This document shows, piece after piece, positions 33,572 through 45,500 of a stretch of DNA of 64,000 nt (position 1 is the first letter of the stretch; each line of letters begins with the position of its first letter). A model generated the notes under the pieces. That model ran no database searches. It was not told the DNA's origin and worked only from the letters and a program-made list of their open reading frames with translations. This DNA comes from Schistocerca nitens (taxonomy: Eukaryota; Arthropoda; Insecta; Orthoptera; Acrididae), in NCBI RefSeq assembly GCF_023898315.1, contig NC_064621.1, positions 127,656,521-127,720,520 of the forward strand, given 5' to 3'. The position numbers and the translations under genes were made by a program.

Positions 33572-33829
33572 ATTGCGTCCACAGTCCACCGCAAAAATAA
33601 ATGCTGCTTTGCGAAGTAGCGGGAAAGCGTTACCGTAGGTTACGAAGGGGATTGTAAGAGGAGCATGGGGAATCATGTTAGAGGCCATACGGGCAGCAAA
33701 TGGGGAAAAAGGCTGACATGAGCGACTCTAACAAAAGACATGGCTAGGAGCCACTGTCGAATATTTGCACGCCACTGTCGTGAGTGTGCACGGAAAATGT
33801 GTTAAGGACATAGAAACCACGAGGAGACG

Positions 33830-34680
33830 ACGAGGTGTTGGACTTTCACCCCACATCACAGAATGTTGAGATCGGAGGCTTGTGCTCTCTGTGAAGCAGG
33901 ACAGGCGACAATCAATGGGAGATCTGAACAGAGAACTACGCTTATGCGAGCACAAGCGTTTAGAACAGACCGTGAAGTGAGAACTGTTAAAGTTGGGGCT
34001 CCACAGTCTTCGACCCCTAAGTGTCCCATTGTTGACCCAAAGAAATCATCACTTACAAATGCAGTGCGCACGGTATCGTCAAAATTGGATCGTAGATCAC
34101 CGGAAAAGTGTCACCCCTTCGCATTATATCACATCAAATAGATGGTCATATCTCGATACGCGGTCATCTAAGGGAACGACTCCTCGAAAAGTGCACTGCT
34201 CCACGGATGGAGACTGCTGGGGCAGTATTATGATATAAGGGACGTTCACCTGGTCTCCCGTGAGACTTGTAGTAGAAATCAACGGTGCCGTGACAGCTGT
34301 GAACTACGTGAAAGTTACTGCGAACCATTTGCTTCCCTTCGTGCTTGATGACTTTCCTGACAGCTACAGCATCTTCCACATGATAAATGTCGGTTTCACA
34401 AGGCCGTAGTCGTGTTACAGTGGCTTGAAGAACGTAACAGTGAAGCCAGTTTGATGTCTTGGATCCCAAATTCGCCTGATCTGAAGACGATGGGACACTC
34501 CTTGGTTACTATTGATCGCCAGCTCCGCGCTCACTACCCATCTGATCTGATCTGATGTGATGTAAGCATAGACATCTGATGCCACGTACTTCCTGAAACC
34601 TACCAAACACTTGTAGGCTTCATACCAAGCAGAATAGCCCCTATATTGTATTCCGTCGTGTACCATCGCTATTAACTCTT
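33830..34680 (+). pseudogene. Tc1-like transposase relic
   Basis: Plus-strand copy of the family at 12640-13430 and 23475-24085. The C-terminal part (about 34230-34560) still aligns with DNA encoding the region from the GTFTW segment through the place of the catalytic QDN motif to the RRQLRAH-type end, with stops in every frame. Confidence 0.55.
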
Positions 34681-34828
34681 TTTAAAATCTGCTCGAATTG
34701 CTCTGCTTGGTCTGTGAATGTTACTCAAAATGTTTTCATGTAACTCACTCTCCTTCTTTTCATTTCCGTTTCAACCCTTCCCCAGCTCGTCCCCCCCTCC
34801 CCACCCCACTTCCTCTCCCTCTCTCTCG

Positions 34829-34830
<2 letters not shown>

Positions 34831-34865
<35 letters not shown>

Positions 34866-34923
34866 CGCGCGCGCGTGTGTGTGTGTGTGCGTGTGTGTGT
34901 GTGTGTGTGTGTGCGTGCGTGTG

Positions 34924-34954
<31 letters not shown>
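34831..34954. repeat. (GT)n/(GC) microsatellite
   Basis: About 124 bp of GT units with gcgtgcgcgcgcgc interruptions, preceded by a CT-rich tract. It gives meaningless repeat peptides in several frames. Confidence 0.95.
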
Positions 34955-34959
34955 ATTTT

Positions 34960-36735
34960 CCATTGATGGAATTCACCAGTACTTTTTAGATGGAAATGGA
35001 TTCTTCTGTCTGTTTGATTAATATGTCTACTTCTCTGATGTACTAGTGTGCTACAAAGTACATTTCCAGCATGCATTGCCTGTAATTGCCACATACATAT
35101 CATGTTATTCAGTGGCATCCGAATCTGCAAACTTTCAACACCGCATAACGGCGACCTATGCACTTAATCTTAATTCATGTAAGTTCGACTTGCGAGTATC
35201 ACAAATTCTCGAGCTTTCAATTGTGAATGTTTTTGAGCAGACAGTATGTCGTAATCTACATTAAATGTATTTAGCAAGTTACGCATTTCAAAGTAATTCA
35301 AAAATCTAAGAAGTAAAACTAGTTAAGTGAGATTTAAATTCCACCTATCACTATCACAAGTCAGTTGCCTTAAAACAACAGCCACTCATTCTTTGTTTCC
35401 TGACAGCGTTCAGCACGCTCGGGAAATGTCAGCTCAGCACAGAGATCCGTATTAAGTTGTGTTAGTTGAAGAATACCCTTAATATCTTATCGTTGGTAGA
35501 AGTGTTGTGGTCGTCAATGCGTGAGACAAGAAGGACATCAGACCACTTTCTATCGATAACATTTCCCAATGCAGCAGTTTAGATGCTGACATCGGGAAGT
35601 CGCAGGATAAAGGTGACGGAAAAGAAGAATACCATTACATCGGAATTTTTAACTCGAGCTGAGCATCACAGACTAGCGAAAGATTTTCAGCGAAATCGTA
35701 ACAGCCCCAACATCAATATCCTCTGCAGCATTATCGTGGAAGCTGCTTCACCCTTACACAATAGCATGACTAAATCAATATCGTCCATTTTAATGAATCA
35801 CAAAATCCGTCGTTTTCAATATGGTTTTGTACGCACTTACTTAAAAATTCTATGAAGTCAGTGCCTATGTGACTCGAGAGAGATAAAACAACAAAGAGAG
35901 AAAAATGTTGAAATTACAGACGAATTGCACATGGAGAGTACATTCTTGTACCGTCCTTCAAACCAACCAAATACTTGCCTTTGCCAACGGAGCTTGGTTC
36001 TGCATTACCAAACATTTTCCACTCTTTAATAATCACTGAACGCCATTCACTTAGCCTTCTCTACCACATTCGTCTTTTGTCACCAACACAGTTTCTCTGC
36101 CGTCTGGTTAAATTCCAGCCATCCTACACGTCTTGTAAATTTGGAAATCAAACTACATTGCCTCCTAAAATCATCCCAACGCCGGGTCGTTGCTACGCCT
36201 CGGCGAAGTAGCTCCTACCTCCACACTCCCTTCCCCCTCAAATTCTGTTCGCCTTCAATCCAGTCCCAGTCCAAGTTCCACAATTATGAGCTAACAACTG
36301 CGCTCCACCAGACCTCCCGCTCCCATTTTACCAAGTCTCCTGTATCCAACCCAACCTTGTTTGGCAACATCCTAATCATACCTATTCGAACTCTCACCTT
36401 CTTGTACACTCTCCAATACTGGACAACTACGAAATCTTAGTCCTAGTGTCCCAACAGTTTTACCTTATTTTCCCGAACATTCTCCTCTCTCACTCCTACT
36501 ATACTTAGGGGGAACTCGTCACCATGCAAAACAATATCCGTCACCGTCAACCAAAAGAGGTATTGTCAGCTATATCACAACGTCAGCCAGACCATAGTAA
36601 TTTGAATTTTACACAGAAATCCATTAAAGTAAATCATCCTTTCTTGTTATTAATACTTATTGTAAAAGTTTTACTGATATCTTGAAACGTATTAGGATGA
36701 AGAGCATCAATATGGTTGCTGCCAGCAAGCACGCT
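34960..36735. other. intron sequence, nothing identified
   Basis: The 35950-36500 part is pyrimidine-rich on the plus strand (many tcc/ctc triplets) and may be an old repeat, but I cannot name one. Confidence 0.35.
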
Positions 36736-36750
36736 CCCCCCCCCCCCCCC
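36736..36750. repeat. C15 homopolymer
   Basis: Fifteen C in a row. Confidence 0.9.
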
Positions 36751-36958
36751 TCCTCGCCTCTAATGAGGAACGTAAGTATATGAGGTGATCGGTAAAGGAA
36801 AGACAGCTCTTTAATGTTGCATAAACACCTGAAGATGACGAGCATCTCCCTCTTAGGAATATTATGCACTTGCTACAGTGACATCAGACTTTACGACGAA
36901 TGACTACTAAAGCAAGTGCGAAACGTTATGTTTATAAGCTGGACGTGAAATTTACAAA

Positions 36959-37155
36959 AATGGTTCAAATGGTTCTGAGCACTATGGGACTTAACATCTG
37001 TGGTCATCAGTCCCCTATAACTTAGAACTACCTAAACCTAACTAACCTAAGGACATCACACACATCCATGCCCGAGGCAGGATTCGAACCTGCAACCGTA
37101 GCGGTCGCGCGGTTCCGGACTGCGCGCCTAGAACCGCTAGACCACCGCGGCCGGC
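36959..37155 (-). repeat. tRNA-derived SINE, copy 10, near the Sema exon
   Basis: Exact target duplication tgaaatttacaaa at 36946-36958 and 37156-37168. It ends about 80 bp from the semaphorin exon at 37237. Confidence 0.95.
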
Positions 37156-37236
37156 TGAAATTTACAAATCAGTTAAATTTGAACTACGCAAAAGCTGTAA
37201 TTGCAGGAGGCTGGATAGATAATACAACGCCCTTAC

Positions 37237-37361
37237 CTGCCTGGAGATCTCCATGGCACGGATTGGCTCCGATGGAGTGACATCGAAGACGTCAAGTTCT
37301 CTCGACATTGGGCGCCCATCTCTGTCGGTCCACTGAACCACTTTGTGCACTTGACCAGTGT
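37237..37361 (-). CDS. semaphorin exon, end of the Sema domain
   Basis: Minus-strand exon of 125 bp. The acceptor TTTTCTTGTTGCAG ends at 37362 and the donor GTAAGG begins at 37236. It enters with two bases of a split codon and leaves in phase 0. It encodes TGQVHKVVQ, a WTDRDGRP loop, ELDVFDVTPSEPIRAMEIS and RQ: the last blades of the Sema propeller, where class 2 semaphorins have the TGRxYKxVQ and PxExIxxMEIS patterns. It fits in frame between the exon at 52817-52641 (split Asn codon) and the PSI exon at 11102-10951. Plexin binding is the known role of this domain. Confidence 0.88.
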
Positions 37362-37374
37362 CTGCAACAAGAAA

Positions 37375-38100
37375 ACAAAAGCTGTAAGTGTGCGCTAATC
37401 TGGAAGATATGAATACGATAGCAGTGAAAGACTAATCGTCATCACTATAGAAGTTTAAATCCTGTTCCTCTCTCTATCACGTATCTGAGTGAGAACAAAA
37501 TTAAGTTTTCCGCATGAATACCAGTATGTAAATCTATAGAGGATGATGATAGGATGCGATTTTGGTCCAGACGACCAAACGTCGCAATATCACGTGACTA
37601 CACCTTTTTCTGGCAGTTATTCATTACAAGCGTTTACAGACCGATGCAAAGCTTTTCAGATTAGTCTTTTGGGTGGATTTAGTAGACGTGAATGTTTATT
37701 ACGACATTTCGTGGATTAATCTGGTGCGTTATGGATCGTTAACACCTGGGCCTTAGTGTGAGCTTTGGGATATTAGCTGGCTCTTGGAGGCATTCATTTG
37801 AGGTAATGTAGGTTACACTCTAACAAGCAGTCATCCAAGTGAAACTTATAGCCGTTGGAAACTTTACTACTTCCGTAGGTTTGACCAGCGAAGCTCTGTT
37901 CCGTAACAGGTCCGTGTACATTTTTCGTAGCACTTACGAGAAGTTCTAGAGTGAAATTTCCACTACTGAACAGGGTTTACGTTGGCAAGAATCATCCTGA
38001 CTGGTTGAAACTGCATCGGAATTCAAATATGTATACGACATAACCTCATTGGCAATATTGTGACAAGTCAGTATCTCTTACTGAGCTGAGGTAAAAATTG
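37375..38100. other. intron sequence, nothing identified
   Basis: AT-rich sequence upstream of the exon on the minus strand. No repeat recognised. Confidence 0.4.
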
Positions 38101-38103
38101 CTG

Positions 38104-39320
38104 TTTTGAAGAGCGCGCCGCAGCGCGTAGTGTGAAGCAGTCGCCCTCCGTTTCTGGCGGAGGCGCCGCTGTGGCAATCGCAGCTTTCGTGTCTCCCTCT
38201 GGTGGGAAAGGGGAAAGGTTGCCTGTTCACATGCATTTAAGGGGCGCTATGAGCTCGGCGGTTGGTCAGTCGGGGAGAGTCTGTCAGTCTCGTCGAGTCC
38301 GGTCAGTTGGGCAGCCGGGTCAGTGTGGGGCAGTCAGTGTCTGTCTGTCGTCCGGAGTGCTAGTATGTGTTAGGCCGCCAGTCTGTTAGAGTTTGCTCAG
38401 GCAATGGGCATTGGCGGTCGGATAGATCGGTTGGTCGGTCGCGCACTGGGACACAGAATGACTTGCCCGTCTTGAGCGTCGGCGCATGTGAGGTCGCCAC
38501 GTCAGTCCAGTGGGCCGCGGCGTATAGCGAGGTATAGTGGTTTCGCGGGCGACATGAGAGCAACAGGAGTCAACCCACGACATCGGTCTGGCCTGTGCGA
38601 GCTGCGACGCCGTGAGACGGGAGATCGGCGCGACTTCCTGCGGCTGGCAGCGGATGGTTCGGGAGAGCGTTTTGGGGGTCCTGCGCCAGGTCTTCGCCAG
38701 ACATCGCAGTTTATTGTGACTCGTGATATGTTGTTTCATTTACTTCTTAACTTCTACGCGTTTCTTGGTCAGTCTCTCGTCCCAGCTTGCTCGTCTGTCT
38801 CTCGTCCGCATTTGTTAGGCGGTTAGTGTCTGTCTGTCTGTCTGTCGGTCACCCATACGTTAATAGCTGCCTCGGTGTTAACGAATTTAGTCCTTAAGGT
38901 GTAAAGGCCGAATTCCTTAAATATGTTTTTATCTTGCGTATTATCTTGAGAGGCGGTATATGTGTAATGTGGAGCATGTTTGTACATTTTATGTAAGACT
39001 GCTTTTCATGGGTTTTTATTTAAATGGTCATTTTAGTATATAAAGTTGCCACCCTTCCACCGTAAGAGTTTGCTTTTAAAAACAGGTTTCACATTCGGTG
39101 GCAAGTATTTTTTTTTTTTTAATGTGAGTGTTTTTCCATCCCTCCTACGGGGTGTATAGTTTATATGTTTGTGTGAGTTGTTAAAATTTTTAGTTTAAAG
39201 TAATCTGGTGTGTTACAGATTTGCACCAGTGTAGTCATTCAGAGGTTGTTGTGAGCGTTCGTGACTATGGCCGTGTTAAAAGGGAGCGGCTAGGTTTTCA
39301 GCCCGAAAGCTCATACTGTC
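38104..39320 (+). promoter_or_regulatory. promoter-like region, possibly a solo LTR
   Basis: A GC-rich block (38110-38720) holds a TATA-like catttaaggggcg near 38233, then many gtctgtc/ggtcagt repeats and a (GTCT)n tract at about 38826-38851. The AT-rich end carries aataaa signals (near 39327 and 39351). A TG start near 38099 and a CA end near 39314, both next to aaat, would fit a solo LTR, but I have no second copy to compare. A CpG-rich internal promoter is the alternative. Confidence 0.3.
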
Positions 39321-39329
39321 AAAATAAAA

Positions 39330-40490
39330 TAAGATTGTTATTTCTGCCCCTCAATAAATTGTAACTTGATATTTAGAGGGTGCTTCCTGATCATAATTTT
39401 TAAATCTGCTAAAAAGGGTTTTTAAGAATAAAATTTCCATTTGTTGAATTTAATTTGTTTTCATCAGTTACCCACTGGCAACTATTTCCACGCTCACATA
39501 GTGTGATTAAATGTGTTAATGTTGTAGATGAATCGCTAGTAAATAAGGCAAATTCTTCAAGAAAAGATTTTGAAAGTAAATATCACTGTTCACTTACTTT
39601 ACTCTACTTACTGACATTTGGTGCAGTGACACCTTGCCGTAGTCTCGGCTGAAAATAACTCTATTTCATTTTTCAACCACTACAATGGGTATTCAGCGCA
39701 GGTTGCTCCAGCAGCACACATAGAAAGGAAACTGCTAGGAATCACATTGATTTGACAATAAAATGCCCACTGTTTAGCGGTATGTACGCTGAAATAAACT
39801 TTCGGGGTGGTTCATATCTGTTTACGAGACGGCACTCGCTAACTTACAGTTACTTTTATGCAATCTTGTACTGAAGAGGAGCTAATAAGATGACGCACTA
39901 AGCTACTCAATGAGGCGTTTTCCGGCGGCTCAGATACTAGACTTTTAGCTATGAAATTCAAACACTTAATTTCTCGTCCCAATTCCACACACATTTACCT
40001 TCCCACATTTATTGATTTTGAGAGAAGTTTATCAACCGCTAAATTCGTTACTATTTGTCACAGTCACCGACAGTGCCTTTATTTGAAAACATACGCAGAA
40101 TAGTCTCGTGCCTTTTAAAACTGCGGTATCCGGATACAACGCAGGCTTCCACAGTTTCCCCACCTCCTTTCAACACTTTGGGCTCGCAAGCCTGCACAAA
40201 GCACAGGAGTGACGGAGCACTGTTTCCTGTGAAACGCTGCTAATGAGGTGCGCGCTGAACACGAAGCGCTACCAACACCTTTGCGCCACAACACAGGCGC
40301 GACTCGATCTCAACCACCAGAAACGCAGTGACGTCAGAGGAACAGAGTCACGTGATATTTCCACGGAACGTTTGCTACCGCAGCCCTCTGGAGTATTGCT
40401 GTACCAGTAATACGGGCAAGAGGCTGTGGCTTCGGAGTTGTTCGACTGCGGTCAAGTTATTGACAGGTTTCATGATATGCGGTCTGCAAC
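39330..40490. other. intron sequence, nothing identified
   Basis: No supported feature. Confidence 0.35.
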
Positions 40491-40496
40491 GGGTAT

Positions 40497-42478
40497 CAGC
40501 AATACGATATGCAAATATTAACGTAGTTGAGTAAGAAAGACGAAAATTTAATGCTCATGGGGGACTGGAATTCGATAGTAGGAAAAGGAAGAGAAGCAAA
40601 GTGGCAGGTAAATATGGACTGGGGGTAAGGAATGAAAGAAGAAGCTAGTAAATGAAACAGGTGAAAAGTAATACAAAACAATCTCAAAAATGAGATCGAC
40701 AGGATGCGCAAAATTGCTAAGCAAGCGATAGCTAGAGGACAAATGCAAGGATGTAGAGTCATACATCGATAGGGTTAAGACATATACTGCCTACAGGAAA
40801 ATTAAAGAGACCTTTGGAGAAAAGATAATCACCTGCATGAAAATCAAGAGCTCAGAGGGAAAACCAGTCCTAAGCAAAGAAGGGAAAGCAGAAAGGTGAA
40901 AGGAGTATATAGAGGGTCTATACAAGTATGTTGTACTTGAGGGCAATATTATGGAAATGGAAGAGGACGTAGATGAAGATGAATTGGGAGATACGATACT
41001 GCGTGAAGAATTTGACGGAGCATTGGAAGATCTAAGCCGAAACAAGGCCCAGGAGTCGACAACATTCCATTATAATTACTGATAGCCTTGGGAGAGCCAG
41101 CCATGACAAAACTCTACCAGCTGGTAAGCAAGATGTATGAGACAGGCGAAATACCCTCAGACTTCAAGAAGAATATAATGATTCCAATTCCAAACAAAGC
41201 AGGTGCTGACAGGTATGAAAATTATCGAACTATCAGCTTAATAAGACACGGTTGCAAAATACTAACACGAATTCGTTACAGAGGAATGTAAAAACTGGTA
41301 GAAGCCAACCTCGGGAAAGATCAGTTTGGATTCCGTAGAAATATTGGAACAAGCGAGGCAATTCTGACCCTACGACTTATCTTAGAAGATAGATTAAGGA
41401 AAATAAAACCTACGTTTCTAGCATATGTAGAAGTAGAGAAAGCTTTTGGCTATCTTGACTGGATTACTCTCTTTGAAATTCTGAAGGTGGCAGCTGTAAA
41501 ATACAGGGAGCGAAATGCTATTGACAATTTGTACCGAAACCAGATTGCAGTTATAAGCGTAGAGGGGCATGAAAGGGAAGCAGTGATTGAGAAGGGGGTG
41601 AAATAGGGTCGTAGCCTTCTCCCCTTTGTTATTCAGTCTGAATATTGAGCAATCAGTAAACGAAACAAAATAAAAATTGAATTGAAATCCATGGAGAAGA
41701 AATAAAAACTTGAGATTTGCCGATGACGTTGTAATTCTGACAGAGTCAGCAAAGGATGTGGAAGAGCAGTTGAACGCAATTGACAGTTTCTTGAAAGGGG
41801 GATATAAGATGAAGATCGACAAAAGCAAAATGATGATAATAGAATGTCGAATTAAATCAGGAGATTTTGAGGGAATAAGATTAGGAAATCAGACGCTTAA
41901 GGTAGTTGATTAGTTTTGCTGTTTGGAGAGCAAAATAACTAATGACGGTAGAAGTAGAGAGGATATAAAATGTAGACTGGCTATGGCCAGGAAAGCGTTT
42001 ATGAAGAAGAGAAATTTGTTAACATCGAGTGTAGATTTAAGTGTCACGAAGTCGTTTCTGAAAGTATTTGTATGGATTGTAGCCATGTATGGAAGTGAAG
42101 CATGGATGGTAATAGTTTAGACAAGAAGAGAATAGAAGCTTCCGAAATGTGGTGCCACAGAAGAATGCTGAAGAGTAGATGGGTAGATCACGTAACCAAT
42201 GAGGAAGTACTGAATAGAACTGGGGAGAAGATGAAATTGTGGAACAACTTGACTAGGAGAAGGGATAGGTAAGTTAGACATGTTCTGATTTACCAAGGTA
42301 TCACCAGTTTAGTAGTGGAGGGTAAAAATTGTAGAGAGAGACCAAGAGTTCAATATAAACAGATCCAGAAGGATTTAGGTTGCAATATTTACTCAGAGAT
42401 GAAAAGATTGCACAGGACAGAGTAATATGGAGAGCTGCATCAAACCAGTATCGTGACCGAAGACCACAACAACAACAG
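40497..42478 (+). mobile_element. RTE-like LINE relic, same family as 20765-23315
   Basis: The plus-strand copy begins within the endonuclease (MGDWNSIVGKGR, near 40555). It lacks the segment up to the reverse transcriptase and ends with a gaccacaacaacaac tail. Decay is much heavier than in the copy at 21 kb. Confidence 0.75.
40550..42470 (+). pseudogene. RTE-like reverse transcriptase relic
   Basis: Recognisable pieces in broken frames: ITCMKIKSSEGKPVLSKEG (near 40830), MYETGEIPSDFKKNI (near 41130), the catalytic LRFADD at about 41710, and VWIVAMYGSEAWM (about 42070). Many stops and frameshifts. Confidence 0.75.
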
Positions 42479-42547
42479 ATAAGAAATTGTCACAGAGAGA
42501 TCTCACAGTGGTCCGGGTTCAAATCAGCTTCAAGTGACTACCCAAAA

Positions 42548-43012
42548 TTTTTTGAGTCATCAGTCATGTGACTGCTTTGATGCGACCCGCTAAGAATTCC
42601 TTTCTTGTACCAAGCTCTTCATATAAGAATAGCACTTGCCCCTTACGTCCTCATTTCTTTATTTGGAGTATCCCAATCTCTGGCTTCCCCTACGGTTTTT
42701 ATTCACTTCAGCTCTCTCCAATTCCATAAAGGTTATCCCCTTTTCTCTTAACACACGACTTGTCGTCCTGTCCATTCTACTTTTCGGTATTTTCGATAAG
42801 TACCTGTCTTATAAGATTCAGCAGAGAACCTCTTCATCCCTTATCTTCTTAGTCTGTGTAATATTCAAGTTCTTACTACAGCACAACATGTCAAACGCTT
42901 CGATTCTCTTCTTTTCTGGTTCCCCCACTGTCCACGATTCACTACCATGCAACGCTGACCTCAAAAAGTACTTAAGAGTTCACGCAAATATTGAATCTTC
43001 CGTAGCTGATTA
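42548..43012 (-). pseudogene. 3' fragment of another RTE-like LINE
   Basis: The plus-strand text gagtcatcagtcatgtgactg, followed by aagaattcctttcttgtacc and aacgcttcgattctcttctt, is the reverse complement of the C-terminal end of an RTE-like element common in insects. It faces the relic at 40497-42478 tail to tail. Frames are broken. Confidence 0.6.
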
Positions 43013-43019
43013 GGGAGAA

Positions 43020-43600
43020 ACTAGACCTCCTGTGCAGTGTTAGATCGTATGCCTATACCTGCAGCATCCCTGAAGCTATAAAACTTTTAACAAAAGAATT
43101 GTTGAAATCGTCTATGAAAAGTTTCAGATTGTAGCTGTTAGAAAGAGAAGGCTTCGAGCTGCTAAAATGACGTCATTCACGGTCTGTGTAATGCAACTTT
43201 TACTTCTCATCAGCTTCCATAGCTATATGAACGACGTAATGCGTTGAAATTTAGTGAATCAACGGTTTCTTTCCGAAACAATTGCCGCTGTAACTTTATA
43301 AAAATATAATGTTTATTCGGTTTTGAAAAAATGCTTTCTACACTTTAAGTATTTTTCAAATATGTGTAGAGATTTGAAGATACAGATATACAGGAAATAA
43401 TGCGTGTATGTTTCCCACAGGAAACTTGCTTCTCCTTCGAAATTAACCAATTACATAGCAGTAGTTTCGTCTTCATGTTAACTATATTATTTTATCGTTT
43501 GCCAGTTTCTTTCATTTATAACCCGATGTCATCTGAAATCTTTACAAATCCCACGTCATTTCAGAAAATGTAGGCGTTGAAGAGCGTTATTTTGCGACCG
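43020..43600. other. intron sequence, nothing identified
   Basis: No supported feature. Confidence 0.4.
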
Positions 43601-43617
43601 TATTGTTATCACATATA

Positions 43618-45039
43618 CACTCCTGGAAATGGAAAAAAGAACACATTGACACCGGTGTGTCAGACCCACCATACTTGCTCCGGACACTGCGAGAGGGCTG
43701 TACAAGCAATGATCACACGCACGGCACAGCGGACACACCAGGAACCGCGGTGTTGGCCGTCGAATGGCGCTAGCTGCGCAGCATTTGTACACCGCCGCCG
43801 TCAGTGTCAGCCAGTTTGCCGTGGCATACGGAGCTCCATCGCAGTCTTTAACACTGGTAGCATGCCGCGACAGCGTGGACGTGAACCGTATGTGCAGTTG
43901 ACGGACTTTGAGCGAGGGCGTATAGTGGGCATGCGGGAGGCCGGGTGGACGTACCACCGAATTGCTCAACACGTGGGGCGTGAGGACTCCACAGTACATC
44001 GATGTTGTCGCCAGTGGTCGGCGGAAGGTGCACGTGCCCGTCGACCTGGGACCGGACCGCAGCGACGCACGGATCCACGCCAAGACCGTAGGATCCTACG
44101 CAGTGCCGTAGGGGACCGCACCGCCACTTCCCAGCAAATTAGGGACACTGTTGTTCCTGGGGTATCGGCGAGGACCATTCGCAACCGTCTCCATGAAGCT
44201 GGGCTACGGTCCCGCACACCGTTAGGCCGTCTTCCGCTCACGCCCCAACATCGTGCAGCCTGCCTCCAGTGGTGTCGCGACAGGCGTGAATGGAGGGACG
44301 AATGGAGACGTGTCGTCTTCAGCGATGAGAGTCGCTTCTGCCTTGGTGCCAATGATGGTCGTATGCGTGTTTGGCGCCGTGCAGGTGAGCGCCACAATCA
44401 GGACTGCATACGACCGAGGCACACAGGGCCAACACCCGGCATCATGGTGTGGGGAGCGATCTCCTACACTGGCTGTACACCACTGGTGATCGTCGAGGGG
44501 ACACTGAATAGTGCACGGTACATCCAAACCGTCATCGAACCCATCGTTCTACCATTCCTAGACCGGCAAGGGAACTTGCTGTTCCAACAGGACAATGCAC
44601 GTCCGCATGTATCCCGTGCCACCCAACGTGCTCTAGAAGGTGTACGTCAACTACCCTGGCCAGCAAGATCTCCGGATCTGTCCCCCATTGAGCATGTTTG
44701 GGACTGGATGAAGCGTCGTCTCACGCGGTCTGCACGTCCAGCACGAACGCTGGTCCAACTGAGGCGCCAGGTGGAAATGGCATGGCAAGCCGTTCCACAG
44801 GACTACATCCAGCATCTCTACGATCGTCCCCATGGGAGAATAACAGCCTGCATTGCTGCGAAAGGTGGATATACACTGTACTAGTGCCGACATTGTGCAT
44901 GCTCTGTTGCCTGTGTCTATGTGCCTGTGGTTCTGTCAGTGTGATCATGTGATGTATCTGACCCCAGGAATGTGTCAATAAAGTTTCCCCTTCCTGGGAC
45001 AATGAATTCACGGTGTTCTTATTTCAATTTCCAGGAGTG
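43618..45039 (+). mobile_element. complete Tc1-like element, copy A
   Basis: 1422 bp with terminal inverted repeats starting CACTCCTGGAAAT and a TA target duplication (43616-43617 and 45040-45041). Same length as copy B at 48267-49688, which is inverted relative to it. It contains one intact transposase gene. An aataaa (near 44977) sits close to the 3' end. Confidence 0.95.
43862..44884 (+). CDS. Tc1-like transposase, 340 residues, intact
   Basis: Cuts and reinserts the element through a DDE RNase-H-like core. The start is the ATG of MPRQRGREPYVQL; the open frame extends further upstream, but that part lies in the terminal repeat region. Two N-terminal helix-turn-helix units (about residues 12-50 and 85-125) would bind the element ends. 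The core has FSDESRF, QQDNARPH and SPDLSPIEHVWD. Between the second Asp and the Glu I count 32 residues rather than the usual 34. Length is typical of Tc1. No stops. It differs from copy B at ten residues. Confidence 0.93.
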   Translation: MPRQRGREPYVQLTDFERGRIVGMREAGWTYHRIAQHVGREDSTVHRCCRQWSAEGARARRPGTGPQRRTDPRQDRRILRSAVGDRTATSQQIRDTVVPGVSARTIRNRLHEAGLRSRTPLGRLPLTPQHRAACLQWCRDRREWRDEWRRVVFSDESRFCLGANDGRMRVWRRAGERHNQDCIRPRHTGPTPGIMVWGAISYTGCTPLVIVEGTLNSARYIQTVIEPIVLPFLDRQGNLLFQQDNARPHVSRATQRALEGVRQLPWPARSPDLSPIEHVWDWMKRRLTRSARPARTLVQLRRQVEMAWQAVPQDYIQHLYDRPHGRITACIAAKGGYTLY

Positions 45040-45054
45040 TATTAATAGTTGCGA

Positions 45055-45500
45055 ATAACAATACTGCCTCGTAATTCGGAGTAACACAGGTACTGCAATA
45101 TCGCATGTATCCGCCGACATCGTGCGTGCGACTTTCAAGTAAAATGTCTCCCCTGTACGGGAATATACCAGATGGATGTACGAGTTGAGGTTGTAGACAC
45201 TTGGTTGACGACGTATGAAAGTTTGAGTCTACCCGGGATCCCTGCTCGGATAGCCCAGCGTTAGGCGTGCGCTCCCGGTAAGCGGGAAATCCCGGATTCG
45301 AGCATCAGTCCAGCACAAATTTTCATAATCGTGATTCCATTACACAGTTGATGGTTGTCCATATTCGCAACTGCGAATGCATTTCTTGGCTTAATCCGCT
45401 TTTTGGCTTATATAACGGCTGTATAGGCCGCAACTCCTGTCCGAAGGAACACTGCATCGTAATTTGGAATAACACAGGCAATTCAATATCGTATAATAAA
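45055..45500 (+). repeat. composite SINE-like repeat with tRNA-like core
   Basis: The core at 45240-45320 (cggatagcccagcgttagg...gcgggaaatcccggattcgag) looks tRNA-derived. Near-identical segments flank it: ctgcctcgtaattcgg with aacacaggtactgcaatatcg (about 45063-45106), and ctgcatcgtaatttgg with aacacaggcaattcaatatcg (about 45450-45493). Confidence 0.6.

Noticed and set aside
34725-35163. His/Thr- or Val/Cys-repeat proteins
   Set aside because: Translations of the GT microsatellite.
43577-43861. N-terminal extension of the Tc1 transposase to 435 residues
   Set aside because: It starts outside the element and runs through the terminal repeat. The ATG at 43862 gives the usual length and is conserved in copy B.
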